From contig JAUHZL010000013.1 in assembly GCA_030425945.1 (NCBI GenBank), forward strand, positions 1-19,077: 19,077 bases of DNA. The letters are read 5' to 3'. Below the pieces are notes generated by a model. It was not told where the DNA came from, ran no database searches, and saw nothing but the letters and a program-made list of their open reading frames with translations. The translations under genes were made by a program, and so were the position numbers. This DNA is from Alphaproteobacteria bacterium (GTDB lineage Bacteria > Pseudomonadota > Alphaproteobacteria > Rhodobacterales > Rhodobacteraceae). This document shows, piece by piece, positions 7,196 to 13,948 of the stretch (positions within the stretch are counted from its first letter, which is position 1; every line of letters begins with the position of its first letter).

Positions 7196-8173
7196 ATGTC
7201 CCCTCTGACCCACCGTCCCTCCCGCAGGCAGGTGCTGGCCCTCGGCGCGGCGGTCCTGGCTGCGCCGGCCGTCCTCCGGGCGGGCCCGCAACCGATGCAG
7301 CGTCTGGCGGGGCGCGCCTTTGCCACCGGCTGGTCGGTGCTGGCGGCCCCCGGTCCCGACCTCGCCGCGTGCCGTCCCCGACTGGAGGCGGTCTGCGCCG
7401 AGGTCGACCGGCAGATGTCGCCGTGGCGCGCCGACAGCGAGATCGCCCGCCTGAACGCGGCCGGGGCCGGAACGGTGCGCGTGTCCCCGGACACCGCGCG
7501 GGTGGCCGGGGCCGCGCTGGCGCTGGCCGAGCGCAGCGGCGGCGCCTTCGACCCGACCGTGGGGCCGCTGGTCGCGCGCTGGGGGTTTGGGCCGATCCTG
7601 ACCGGCGCGCTCGGACGGAAGGCGCTGGGGGTCGAAGGGGACCGGATCGCCAAGGCCGAGCCGGGCGCGACGCTGGACCTTTGCGGCATCGCCAAGGGGC
7701 ACGCGCTCGACCGCATGGCCGCGGCGCTGGCGCGGGCCGGGACCACGGCGGCGCTGATCGACCTCGGCGGGGAGCTGGCGGCGCTGGGCGCCCACCCGGA
7801 CGGTCGCGCGTGGCGGTTGGCGGTTGAACACCCCTCGGGCCAGGGCGCGGCGGCGGTCCTCGCCCTGCCGGCGGGGCAGGCGGTCGCCACGTCCGGCCTC
7901 GCGGCGCAAAGCTACGGACTGCCGGGGGCGGAGGTGTCGCATATCATCGATCCGCGCCGCGGGCGGCCGGTGGGGGGACCGCTGCGCTCGGTCTCCGTCC
8001 TCGGGCCGACGGGCATGGCGGCGGACGGCTGGGCAACCGCGCTGATGGCGGCGGGCGCGGAGGCCGGGCCGGACCTGGCCCGCCACGCGGGTCTCGCGGC
8101 GCTCTTTGTCCTGGCCGAGGGGGAGCGGGTGCGGCTGGTCCCGACCGGCGAGATGGCCGCGCATCTGCTGTGA
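7196..8173 (+). CDS. apbE: FAD:protein FMN transferase, exported
   Basis: 325 residues. ApbE attaches FMN to the threonine of Dxx(S/T)GAT motifs, here most likely NqrC Thr233. The N-terminus has a twin-arginine signal (SRRQVLALGAAVLAAPAV, arginines 10-11), fitting an enzyme that acts outside the cytoplasmic membrane. Family motifs seen are MSPWRADSEIARLN (74-87), DLCGIAKGHALD (161-172, usually DLGGIAKG), HIIDPRRGRP (249-258) and ADGWATALM (276-284) with the magnesium-binding aspartate. The glycine-to-cysteine change in DLCGIAKG is unusual but unlikely to be fatal. It sits 3 bases after nqrF and its stop overlaps the ribosome binding site of nqrM. Confidence 0.93.
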   Translation: MSPLTHRPSRRQVLALGAAVLAAPAVLRAGPQPMQRLAGRAFATGWSVLAAPGPDLAACRPRLEAVCAEVDRQMSPWRADSEIARLNAAGAGTVRVSPDTARVAGAALALAERSGGAFDPTVGPLVARWGFGPILTGALGRKALGVEGDRIAKAEPGATLDLCGIAKGHALDRMAAALARAGTTAALIDLGGELAALGAHPDGRAWRLAVEHPSGQGAAAVLALPAGQAVATSGLAAQSYGLPGAEVSHIIDPRRGRPVGGPLRSVSVLGPTGMAADGWATALMAAGAEAGPDLARHAGLAALFVLAEGERVRLVPTGEMAAHLL

Positions 8174-8186
8174 GGAGGGGACCGGC

Positions 8187-8357
8187 ATGGAACTGCTGAT
8201 CGCGCCGCTGATCGTGCTGCTGGCCGCCGGGGGGCTGGGCCTCGGGCTGTTGCTCGGACGCGGGCCGCTCCGGGGCAGTTGCGGCGGGCCGGAGTGCCTC
8301 GCGGGCGATGCCTGCGGGGCCTGCCCGAAACGCCGCGCCCGGGAGGAGGGCCGATGA
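8187..8357 (+). CDS. nqrM: NqrM, iron-delivery factor for Na+-NQR assembly (DUF539 family)
   Basis: A small gene of 56 codons plus stop. The protein has one N-terminal helix (MELLIAPLIVLLAAGG...) and then the NqrM signature LRGSCGGPEC...CGAC, with cysteines 32, 37, 43 and 46, ending in a basic tail. In Vibrio, NqrM is required to install iron in the NqrD/E centre, and its cysteines are thought to handle the metal. A clear GAGGAGGGG lies 6 bases before the ATG and overlaps the apbE stop. The ATG was chosen over upstream in-frame codons because of this site and because the helix begins there. Its stop overlaps the next gene as ATGA. Confidence 0.9.
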   Translation: MELLIAPLIVLLAAGGLGLGLLLGRGPLRGSCGGPECLAGDACGACPKRRAREEGR

Positions 8358-8749
8358 CCGAGGCGCTGCGCGTCCGCGCGATCATGGACACCGATGTCCT
8401 GCGCCTGTCGCCCGACGACCCGATCCGCGTGGCGGTCGCGGGGCTGGTGGCGCGCAACGCCGCGGCTGCCCCGGTGCTGGGTCCGGACGGGGCGCTGGTT
8501 GGCATCCTGACCCAGAAGGACTGCTTCCGGCCCGCGCTGCATGCCAGCTACTATCAGGAGTGGCGCGGCACCGTCGGCGAGCGCATGTCGCACCGGGTCG
8601 TGACCATCGACGCCGCCGACAACGCGGTTCACGCCGCCGAGGTGTTCCTCGACCATCCGCACCGGGTCTTCCCCGTGCTGGAGAATGGCGCGGTCGTGGG
8701 CATGCTGGACCGGGCCGCGGTGCTGGCGGCGCTGTTCCGCAGCGGCTGA
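8354..8749 (+). CDS. Stand-alone tandem CBS-domain protein
   Basis: 131 residues made of two CBS domains and nothing else: about 7-58 (VRAIMDTDVLRLSPDDPI...GALVGILTQKDCFR) and about 73-128 (VGERMSHRVVTIDAADNAVHAAEVF...GAVVGMLDRAAVLAAL). CBS pairs bind adenosine nucleotides or related ligands and usually regulate a partner. The start at 8354 overlaps the nqrM stop (ATGA) and is preceded by GGGAGGAGGG. Its place between the NQR genes and PEP synthase suggests an energy-charge sensor for one of them. That is inference from position; the partner is not shown by the sequence. Confidence 0.88.
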   Translation: MTEALRVRAIMDTDVLRLSPDDPIRVAVAGLVARNAAAAPVLGPDGALVGILTQKDCFRPALHASYYQEWRGTVGERMSHRVVTIDAADNAVHAAEVFLDHPHRVFPVLENGAVVGMLDRAAVLAALFRSG

Positions 8750-8765
8750 GCGCGCCCGGCCCGCC

Positions 8766-8779
8766 TTGACCCCGGTCAA
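8766..8779 (+). promoter_or_regulatory. FNR/FixK-type palindrome upstream of ppsA
   Basis: TTGAC-CCCG-GTCAA is a perfect dyad of the CRP/FNR family type (general form TTGAY-N4-RTCAA), flanked by CC and GG that extend the symmetry. It begins 17 bases after the CBS gene stop and lies 66 bases before the ppsA ATG. If it acted from the usual class II activator position, a -10 would be expected near 8802-8807, where TACCCT is found (weak). This suggests oxygen- or nitric-oxide-responsive control of ppsA separate from the nqr operon. The CBS gene stop and ppsA start are otherwise close enough for read-through. Confidence 0.5.
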
Positions 8780-8804
8780 GGTCGGCGGGCGAGCGGTCGT
8801 CTAC

Positions 8805-8836
8805 CCTTGCAACCGGAGGACACGCTCGTTGCAAGG
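8805..8836 (+). promoter_or_regulatory. Hairpin overlapping the ppsA ribosome binding site
   Basis: Perfect 9-base inverted repeat: CCTTGCAAC (8805-8813) and GTTGCAAGG (8828-8836) with a 14-base loop. The last bases of the right arm are part of the Shine-Dalgarno run AAGGAGGGG that serves the ATG at 8845. The loop holds a second GGAGGA (8815-8820). As RNA, the stem would partly hide the ribosome site. As DNA, the two TTGCAA cores could be operator half-sites. Either role is inferred. Confidence 0.45.
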
Positions 8837-8844
8837 AGGGGACG

Positions 8845-11220
8845 ATGGGGGACCACCTGATCTGGTTCGAGAACCTGCGCCGCGGGGACGTCGCGCAGGT
8901 CGGGGGCAAGAACGCCTCGCTGGGCGAGATGATCGCCACGCTGGGCCCGAAGGGCATCCGGGTGCCGCCGGGGTTCGCGACGACCTCGGACGCCTACCGC
9001 GCCTTCATCGCCGAGAACGGGCTCGGGCCGGTGATCCGCGAGACGATGACCGCGCTGGCCGAGCACCGGATCACGCTTCAGGAGGCCGGGCGCAGCCTGC
9101 GCCGTGCCGTCGAGGCCGGTCACTGGCCCGCCGCCACGGCCGAGGCGATCCGCGCCGCCTATCGCGCGCTGGGCCAGCGGCTCGGGCAGGACACGCCCTC
9201 GGTCGCCGTGCGGTCGAGCGCCACCGCCGAGGACCTGCCCGACGCCAGTTTCGCAGGCCAGCAGGAGACCTTCCTGAACGTCACCGGCGAGGCCGCCTTG
9301 CTGGCCGCCTGCCGCCGCTGCTACGCGTCGCTCTTCACCGACCGGGCGATCACCTACCGCCAGATCCAGGGCTACGACCACGAGGACGTCGCGCTGTCGG
9401 TGGGGGTGCAGATGATGGTGCGCTCGGACCTCGCGGGATCGGGCGTGATGTTCTCCATCGACACCGAGACCGGCTGCGACCGCTTCGTGCTGATCTCGGC
9501 GGCCTGGGGCCTTGGCGAGAACGTCGTGCAGGGGGCCGTGGACCCCGACGAGTACCAGGTCTTCAAGCCCTTCGTGGACCGGCCCACCCTGAACCCGGTC
9601 GTCGCGAAGGACCTCGGGGCCAAGGAAATCAAGATGATCTACGGCGGCGCGGGCGAGGCGGTGACCCGCAACGTGCCGACCTCGCGGGCCGAGCGCGCGG
9701 GTTTCGTGCTGGAGGATGCCGAGATCCTCGACCTGGCCCGGCAGGCCTGCGTGATCGAGGCGCATTACGGCACGCCGATGGACATGGAATGGGCCAAGGA
9801 CGGGATCACCGGGGACCTCTTCATCGTGCAGGCCCGGCCCGAGACGGTGCAGTCGCGGCGCGGCGGGGCCGTGCTGACCTCGGCCACCGTGACGCCTGCG
9901 GGACCGGCGCTGGTGACCGGCCTCAGCGTCGGGAACTCGGCCGCCGCGGGCCGCGCCTGCCTGATCGAAAGTGCGGCGGATATCGAGCGTTTCGTCGATG
10001 GCGCGGTGCTGGTCACCTCGACCACCGACCCGGACTGGGTGCCGATCATGAAGCGCGCGGCGGCCATCGTGACCGACCACGGCGGGCGCACGTCGCACGC
10101 GGCCATCGTCAGCCGGGAACTGGGCTTGCCCGCGGTGGTTGGCACCGGCACCGCGACGCAGCTTCTGCATGACGGTCAGGACCTGACCGTGTCCTGCGCC
10201 GAGGGCGACCGCGGCGTGGTCTACGGCGGGATCGGGCGGATCGAGACCGAGGAGCTTGCCCTCGACACCGTGCCCGAGACCCGCACAAAGGTCATGCTGA
10301 ACGTGGCCGACCCGTCCGCCGCGATGCGTTGGTGGCGCCTGCCGGCCGACGGGGTGGGACTGGCGCGGATGGAGTTCCTGATCAACGCGGTGATCCGGGC
10401 GCACCCGCTGGCGCTGCTGGGCTACGACGCGATCCCCGACCCGGAGCTGCGCGCGGCCCTCGACCGGGTGACGCGGGGCTACGACGACCGCGAGGCCTAT
10501 TTCGTCGAGACGCTGTCGCGCGGCCTCGGGCGGATCGCGGCGATCTGGTATCCGAACCCGGTGATCGTGCGGCTGTCCGACTTCAAGTCGAACGAATATG
10601 CCGAGCTTCTGGGCGGTCATCTCTACGAGCCCTCGGAAGAAAACCCGATGATCGGGCTGCGCGGGGCGTCGCGCTACTACTCCGACGCCTACCGTGCGGG
10701 CTTCGCGCTGGAGTGCCGCGCCCTGAAGCGGCTGCGCGAGGAGATGGGTTTCGACAATGTCGTGGTCATGGTGCCGTTCTGCCGCTCGCCGGAGGAGGCC
10801 GACCGCGTCATGGAGGTCATGGCCGAGAACGGCCTGGAGCGTGGCAGGAACGGGCTGCAACTCTACGTGATGACGGAGATTCCGTCGAACGTCATCCGCG
10901 CCGACGAGTTCGCCGAGCGGTTCGACGGATTCTCCATCGGCTCGAACGACCTGACGCAGCTGACGCTGGGCGTGGACCGCGACAGCGAGGCGCTGGCGCA
11001 TGTCTTCCGCGAGCGCGACCCGGCCGTCCTGTGGATGATCGAGACCGCCATCGCGCGCGCCCGGGCCGCCGGGCGCAAGATCGGGCTGTGCGGGCAGGCC
11101 CCGTCGAACGATCCCGATTTCGCGCGGCTTCTGGTGGCGGCGGGGATCGACTCGATCTCGGTCACGCCGGACAGCTTCCTCGCCGTGAAGCGGAACGTGG
11201 CAGCGGCGGAGGCGGGCTGA
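8845..11220 (+). CDS. ppsA: Phosphoenolpyruvate synthase (pyruvate, water dikinase)
   Basis: 791 residues, matching the 792 of E. coli PpsA. It makes PEP from pyruvate, ATP and water, the entry step of gluconeogenesis from pyruvate, in the cytoplasm. Seen in order: the N-terminal ATP-binding domain (GGKNASLGEM near 20-30, VAVRSSATAEDLPDASFAGQ in the middle, IVQARPETVQ closing it), the swivelling phosphohistidine domain GGRTSHAAIVSRELGLPAVVG with catalytic His418, and the C-terminal PEP/pyruvate barrel with GSNDLTQLTLGVDRDSE and GLCGQAPSNDP (active-site Cys749). The Shine-Dalgarno AAGGAGGGG sits 4 bases before the ATG. The usual PpsA kinase/phosphotransferase regulator (DUF299) is not in this window. 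An FNR-like site and a hairpin upstream suggest separate control. Confidence 0.97.
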   Translation: MGDHLIWFENLRRGDVAQVGGKNASLGEMIATLGPKGIRVPPGFATTSDAYRAFIAENGLGPVIRETMTALAEHRITLQEAGRSLRRAVEAGHWPAATAEAIRAAYRALGQRLGQDTPSVAVRSSATAEDLPDASFAGQQETFLNVTGEAALLAACRRCYASLFTDRAITYRQIQGYDHEDVALSVGVQMMVRSDLAGSGVMFSIDTETGCDRFVLISAAWGLGENVVQGAVDPDEYQVFKPFVDRPTLNPVVAKDLGAKEIKMIYGGAGEAVTRNVPTSRAERAGFVLEDAEILDLARQACVIEAHYGTPMDMEWAKDGITGDLFIVQARPETVQSRRGGAVLTSATVTPAGPALVTGLSVGNSAAAGRACLIESAADIERFVDGAVLVTSTTDPDWVPIMKRAAAIVTDHGGRTSHAAIVSRELGLPAVVGTGTATQLLHDGQDLTVSCAEGDRGVVYGGIGRIETEELALDTVPETRTKVMLNVADPSAAMRWWRLPADGVGLARMEFLINAVIRAHPLALLGYDAIPDPELRAALDRVTRGYDDREAYFVETLSRGLGRIAAIWYPNPVIVRLSDFKSNEYAELLGGHLYEPSEENPMIGLRGASRYYSDAYRAGFALECRALKRLREEMGFDNVVVMVPFCRSPEEADRVMEVMAENGLERGRNGLQLYVMTEIPSNVIRADEFAERFDGFSIGSNDLTQLTLGVDRDSEALAHVFRERDPAVLWMIETAIARARAAGRKIGLCGQAPSNDPDFARLLVAAGIDSISVTPDSFLAVKRNVAAAEAG

Positions 11221-11226
11221 GACAGG

Positions 11227-11254
11227 ACCGCCCCGGTCCTCGGGCCGGGGCGGT
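11227..11254. terminator. Bidirectional hairpin between convergent ppsA and ligB
   Basis: Perfect 10-base inverted repeat ACCGCCCCGG (11227-11236) and CCGGGGCGGT (11245-11254) with an 8-base loop, starting 6 bases after the ppsA stop and ending 23 bases before the ligB stop. It can serve both converging transcripts. There is no T-run on either side, as is common in very GC-rich genomes. Confidence 0.7.
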
Positions 11255-11277
11255 GCCGCGCGTCGGGCGCGCTCAGG

Positions 11278-12126
11278 TCAGGCAGCGCATTCCAGCATCA
11301 TCGTCCCGGCACCGGTGTTCGAAATCGGGATGTGGTAGTTCGCGTGGATCGGGGTCACCTTGTCCCCCAGCGCGCCGCGCATCATCATCCACATCAGGAA
11401 CTCGGTGCCCTGCGCCCCGGCCTTCTCGACCAGTTCCATCCGGGTGATCTTCGTCAGCTCCTCGGGGGCGGTGACGATCTTCTCCATGCAGTACTGGTCG
11501 AAGTCCTTGTTGATGAAGCCCGCCCGCGTGCCGTCCAGCTGGTGGCTGAGACCCCCGGTCCCGAGGATCACCACCTTGATGTCCTCCGGATAGCTGAGCA
11601 GCGCGCGGCGCAGCGCCTTTCCGAAGTCGAGCGCGCGCTTCAGCGTCGGGATCGGGTGCTGCACCGTGTTGGCGCTGATCGGCACGACGCGGGGCATGTC
11701 GGGATTGTTCGGCGCGCCGGGCCAGAACAGCTGCATCGGCACGGTGAAGCCGTGATCGACCGCCAGTTCCTGGCACGAGGTGATGTCGAATTCCTGCGCC
11801 ACCATGCTTTCGATGATGTGCCAGGACAGCTTCGGATCGCCGGGGAAGGGGGGCAGTTGGGGGATGCCCCAGCCTTCGTCCTCGTTCCGGTACTCATGCG
11901 CCGCCCCGATGGCGAAGGTCGGCATCTTGTCGAGGAAGAACCCGAGCCCGTGGTCGTTGTAGATGTTGATCGCCACGTCCGGCTTGTGATCGCCGAGCCA
12001 GTCCCGGATCGGCGGGTAGCCGTCGAAGAAGGGCTTCCAGTAGGGATCGTCCTGCAATCCCTTGGCGATGGCGTTGCCGACGGCCGGAATGTGGCTGGAG
12101 GTCAGGCCCCCGATGATCGTTGCCAT
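11278..12126 (-). CDS. ligB: Protocatechuate 4,5-dioxygenase beta (catalytic) subunit
   Basis: 282 residues, class III (LigB-type) extradiol dioxygenase. With LigA it opens protocatechuate between carbons 4 and 5 using Fe(II) and oxygen, giving 4-carboxy-2-hydroxymuconate-6-semialdehyde. The metal ligands and catalytic base known from Sphingobium LigB are all found: His12 (LTSSHIPAVG), His59 (NIYNDHGLGFF), Glu242 (GAQGTEFLMW) and the base His195 (GTGGLSHQLDG). The ATG at 12126 follows the ligA stop by 5 bases, with AGGCAGGGGAG upstream. A longer open frame upstream of this ATG runs through ligA in another frame and is not real. Gallate or other catechol-acid dioxygenases are close relatives, but the LigA partner and ligC nearby support protocatechuate. 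Confidence 0.94.
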   Translation of the reverse strand: MATIIGGLTSSHIPAVGNAIAKGLQDDPYWKPFFDGYPPIRDWLGDHKPDVAINIYNDHGLGFFLDKMPTFAIGAAHEYRNEDEGWGIPQLPPFPGDPKLSWHIIESMVAQEFDITSCQELAVDHGFTVPMQLFWPGAPNNPDMPRVVPISANTVQHPIPTLKRALDFGKALRRALLSYPEDIKVVILGTGGLSHQLDGTRAGFINKDFDQYCMEKIVTAPEELTKITRMELVEKAGAQGTEFLMWMMMRGALGDKVTPIHANYHIPISNTGAGTMMLECAA

Positions 12127-12131
12127 GACGG

Positions 12132-12491
12132 TTACTCCCCTGCCTTGCGCAGCTTTTCCTTGAAGGCGTCCTTGGTCATCCCGGTCTGCTGCGCCCCGAC
12201 GTCCTGCACGTCGAGGTGGAAGATCCCGGCGAATTTGGCGAGGTAGTAGATGTTGCCGCCCGCCGCGATCAGGTCGAGCACGTTCTTGTCCCGGCAGGCC
12301 TGCTTCTGGGCCTCGTTGAGGCCGAAGCGGTCGTAATAGGCCTCGGGGTCGGCCTTGTAGGTCTCGCGCGCCTCGGCGGCGTTGAACGAGTAGCACATCT
12401 TGTTCAGGGCATAGCCCTTCATCGCCTGCGTGCCGTCGAAGATCGTTGTGCCGTCGATCGGCGCGTGGTGGTCGAATTCCGCAAGGTTCAC
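12132..12491 (-). CDS. ligA: Protocatechuate 4,5-dioxygenase alpha subunit
   Basis: 119 residues with a GTG start. LigA is the small helical subunit that caps the LigB active site. The match is to the whole family: GTTIFDGTQAMKGYALNKMCYSFN near the start, DPEAYYDRFGLNEAQKQA in the middle, and DLIAAGGNIYYLAKFAGIFHLDVQDVGAQQTGMT towards the end. The GTG at 12491 is preferred over the upstream ATG at 12527 because a very strong GGAGGAGGAGG (12499-12509) lies 7 bases before the GTG, inside what would otherwise be the coding part, and the extra 12 residues are proline/glycine-rich. It is the first gene of ligAB and diverges from the regulator gene. Confidence 0.93.
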   Translation of the reverse strand: MNLAEFDHHAPIDGTTIFDGTQAMKGYALNKMCYSFNAAEARETYKADPEAYYDRFGLNEAQKQACRDKNVLDLIAAGGNIYYLAKFAGIFHLDVQDVGAQQTGMTKDAFKEKLRKAGE

Positions 12492-12604
12492 GGGCGGTCC
12501 TCCTCCTCCGGGGACGGGCCGGGGCATCGGTCGGGGCCCGGTCCGGTTGCCGCGCAGGCTACACCGGGACAGGCCCCGGAACCGAGTCCGAAGATTGCGC
12601 CTCG

Positions 12605-12623
12605 CTATTCATCGCTGTTATAG
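12605..12623. promoter_or_regulatory. LysR-type regulator binding box, CTAT-N11-ATAG
   Basis: In the 142 bases between divergent ligA and the regulator gene lies CTAT (12605-12608), 11 bases, then ATAG (12620-12623). This is a perfect T-N11-A dyad of the LysR-family form. It ends 10 bases before the regulator ATG and about 110 bases before the ligA start, so it fits autoregulation of the regulator together with activation of ligAB. Confidence 0.55.
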
Positions 12624-12633
12624 GTGCGACAGG

Positions 12634-13860
12634 ATGGATGCCGATTTCCCCCATGTCCGACATCTGCAGGCGCTGCGCGAGGTCGCCGAGTGCCGGCGCA
12701 TCAACGTCGCCGCCGGGCGGGTCCACATGTCCCAGCCCGCGGTGACGCAGGCGATTGCGGGGATCGAACGGGCGCTCGGCGCGACGCTTTTCGACCGGCG
12801 GCCCGAGGGAATGTTCGCGACCGAGGCGGGCGCGCTCTTCCTGCACCGGGTCGCGCGCGCGCTCGACCTTCTGAAGGAGGGCGAGCGGCAGGCGCGGCGG
12901 CGCTCGGCCGACAGCGGACGGCGCGACTTTCACCGGCTGGCGACGCCGGTGCAGTTGCGCGCCCTCGTCGCCGTGGCGGACACCGGCAGCTTCAGCCAGG
13001 CGGCCCGGCACCTCGGCGTGTCGCAGCCGGGGGTGCACCGGGCGACCCGGGACCTTGAACGGCTGGCGGGCATCGCCCTCTTCGAGCCGGTTCGCCGGGG
13101 CGTCACGCTGACCCCTGCCGCCGAGGCCTTCGTGCTGCAGGTCCGGCTTGCGGCCAGCGAGGTGCGGCAGGGCCGCTACGAGGTCAGCGAGCTCATGGGG
13201 CGCGACTCGACCCGGATCTTCGTCGGGGCCATGCCGCTGTCGCGCACCGCGCTCCTGCCCGAGGCCATCGACCGGCTGTTGCGCAACAGCGCCGGGCCGG
13301 TGCAGGTCCAGTGCATCGACGCGCCCTACGAGACGCTGGTGCATGACCTGCGCTTCGGCACGCTCGACTTCCTGATCGGGGCGCTGCGCGATCCGCTGCC
13401 CGCGCCCGACGTGGTGCAGGAGCCGCTCTTCCGCGACCGGCTGCATGTCGTGGCGGCCCGCGACCACCCGCTGCGGCAGGCCGCCCGGCCGACGCTGGAG
13501 GACACGCTGGCCTATCCCTGGATCGCGCCGCCCCGGCCGACGCCGAGCGGCACGTACCTGTTCGAGCATCTCCGCATTCCCCAGCGCCCGCATACCCCGG
13601 TGCGGATCGTTTCCAGTTCGATGGTCCTGATCCGGGGCCTGATGATGCGCGGCGACTACGTGACGATCATGTCCGACCACCAGATCGCGGTCGAACGCGC
13701 CTTCGGGTTCCTTGCCCCGCTGCCGATCGCGCTGGAGAACGCGACGCTCGACATCGGGTTCACCTTCCGGGCGGGCTGGCAGCCGACGGCCACCCAGACG
13801 CGGTTCCTCGACCTGATCCGCCGGGCCGCGCGCCAGCCTGCGGAGGCGCCGCCTCTATAA
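12634..13860 (+). CDS. LysR-type transcriptional regulator with two helix-turn-helix domains
   Basis: 408 residues, about 100 longer than a normal LysR regulator. The extra length is a second DNA-binding domain. HTH one spans about 8-66 (VRHLQALREVAECRRINVAA, HMSQPAVTQAIAGIERALGATLFDRR). HTH two spans about 104-162 (TPVQLRALVAVADTGSFSQAA, GVSQPGVHRATRDLERLAGIALFEP). Each has the LysR SQPAVT/SQPGVH recognition helix and the wing leading to LT or AT. A substrate-binding domain follows (194-398, DFLIGALRDPLPAPDVVQEPLFRD). The gene lies between ligAB and ligC, so it most likely responds to protocatechuate or a pathway product and controls both units. The ATG at 12634 has only a weak Shine-Dalgarno (AGGTG); in-frame codons upstream are not conserved-looking. 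Confidence 0.9.
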   Translation: MDADFPHVRHLQALREVAECRRINVAAGRVHMSQPAVTQAIAGIERALGATLFDRRPEGMFATEAGALFLHRVARALDLLKEGERQARRRSADSGRRDFHRLATPVQLRALVAVADTGSFSQAARHLGVSQPGVHRATRDLERLAGIALFEPVRRGVTLTPAAEAFVLQVRLAASEVRQGRYEVSELMGRDSTRIFVGAMPLSRTALLPEAIDRLLRNSAGPVQVQCIDAPYETLVHDLRFGTLDFLIGALRDPLPAPDVVQEPLFRDRLHVVAARDHPLRQAARPTLEDTLAYPWIAPPRPTPSGTYLFEHLRIPQRPHTPVRIVSSSMVLIRGLMMRGDYVTIMSDHQIAVERAFGFLAPLPIALENATLDIGFTFRAGWQPTATQTRFLDLIRRAARQPAEAPPL

Positions 13861-13948
13861 CATCCGCCAATGCGGGGCGCGGGTTTTCGAACTGCGCGCA
13901 CAGGCGGCTGCGTGCTAGAGCCGGACCGAACCGGACGGGAGACATCAC

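Noticed and set aside
8279..8353. Longer version of the CBS protein starting at 8279
   Set aside because: It would run inside the NqrM cysteine region; the ATG at 8354 has a strong ribosome site and the normal ATGA overlap, and the CBS fold begins there.
5867..8779. A 970-codon open frame on the minus strand opposite nqrE, nqrF, apbE, nqrM and the CBS gene
   Set aside because: It is a product of extreme GC bias. The protein is low-complexity, rich in Arg, Gly, Ala, His and Gln, and the plus strand carries clearly conserved genes throughout.
12127..12396. Extension of ligB upstream to 12396
   Set aside because: It lies wholly inside ligA in another frame; LigB homology begins at the ATG at 12126, and its ligand His12 is then correctly numbered.
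12492..12527. Upstream ATG of ligA at 12527, adding 12 residues
   Set aside because: The added residues are encoded by the GGAGGAGGAGG ribosome site itself and are Pro/Gly-rich; the GTG at 12491 has ideal spacing.
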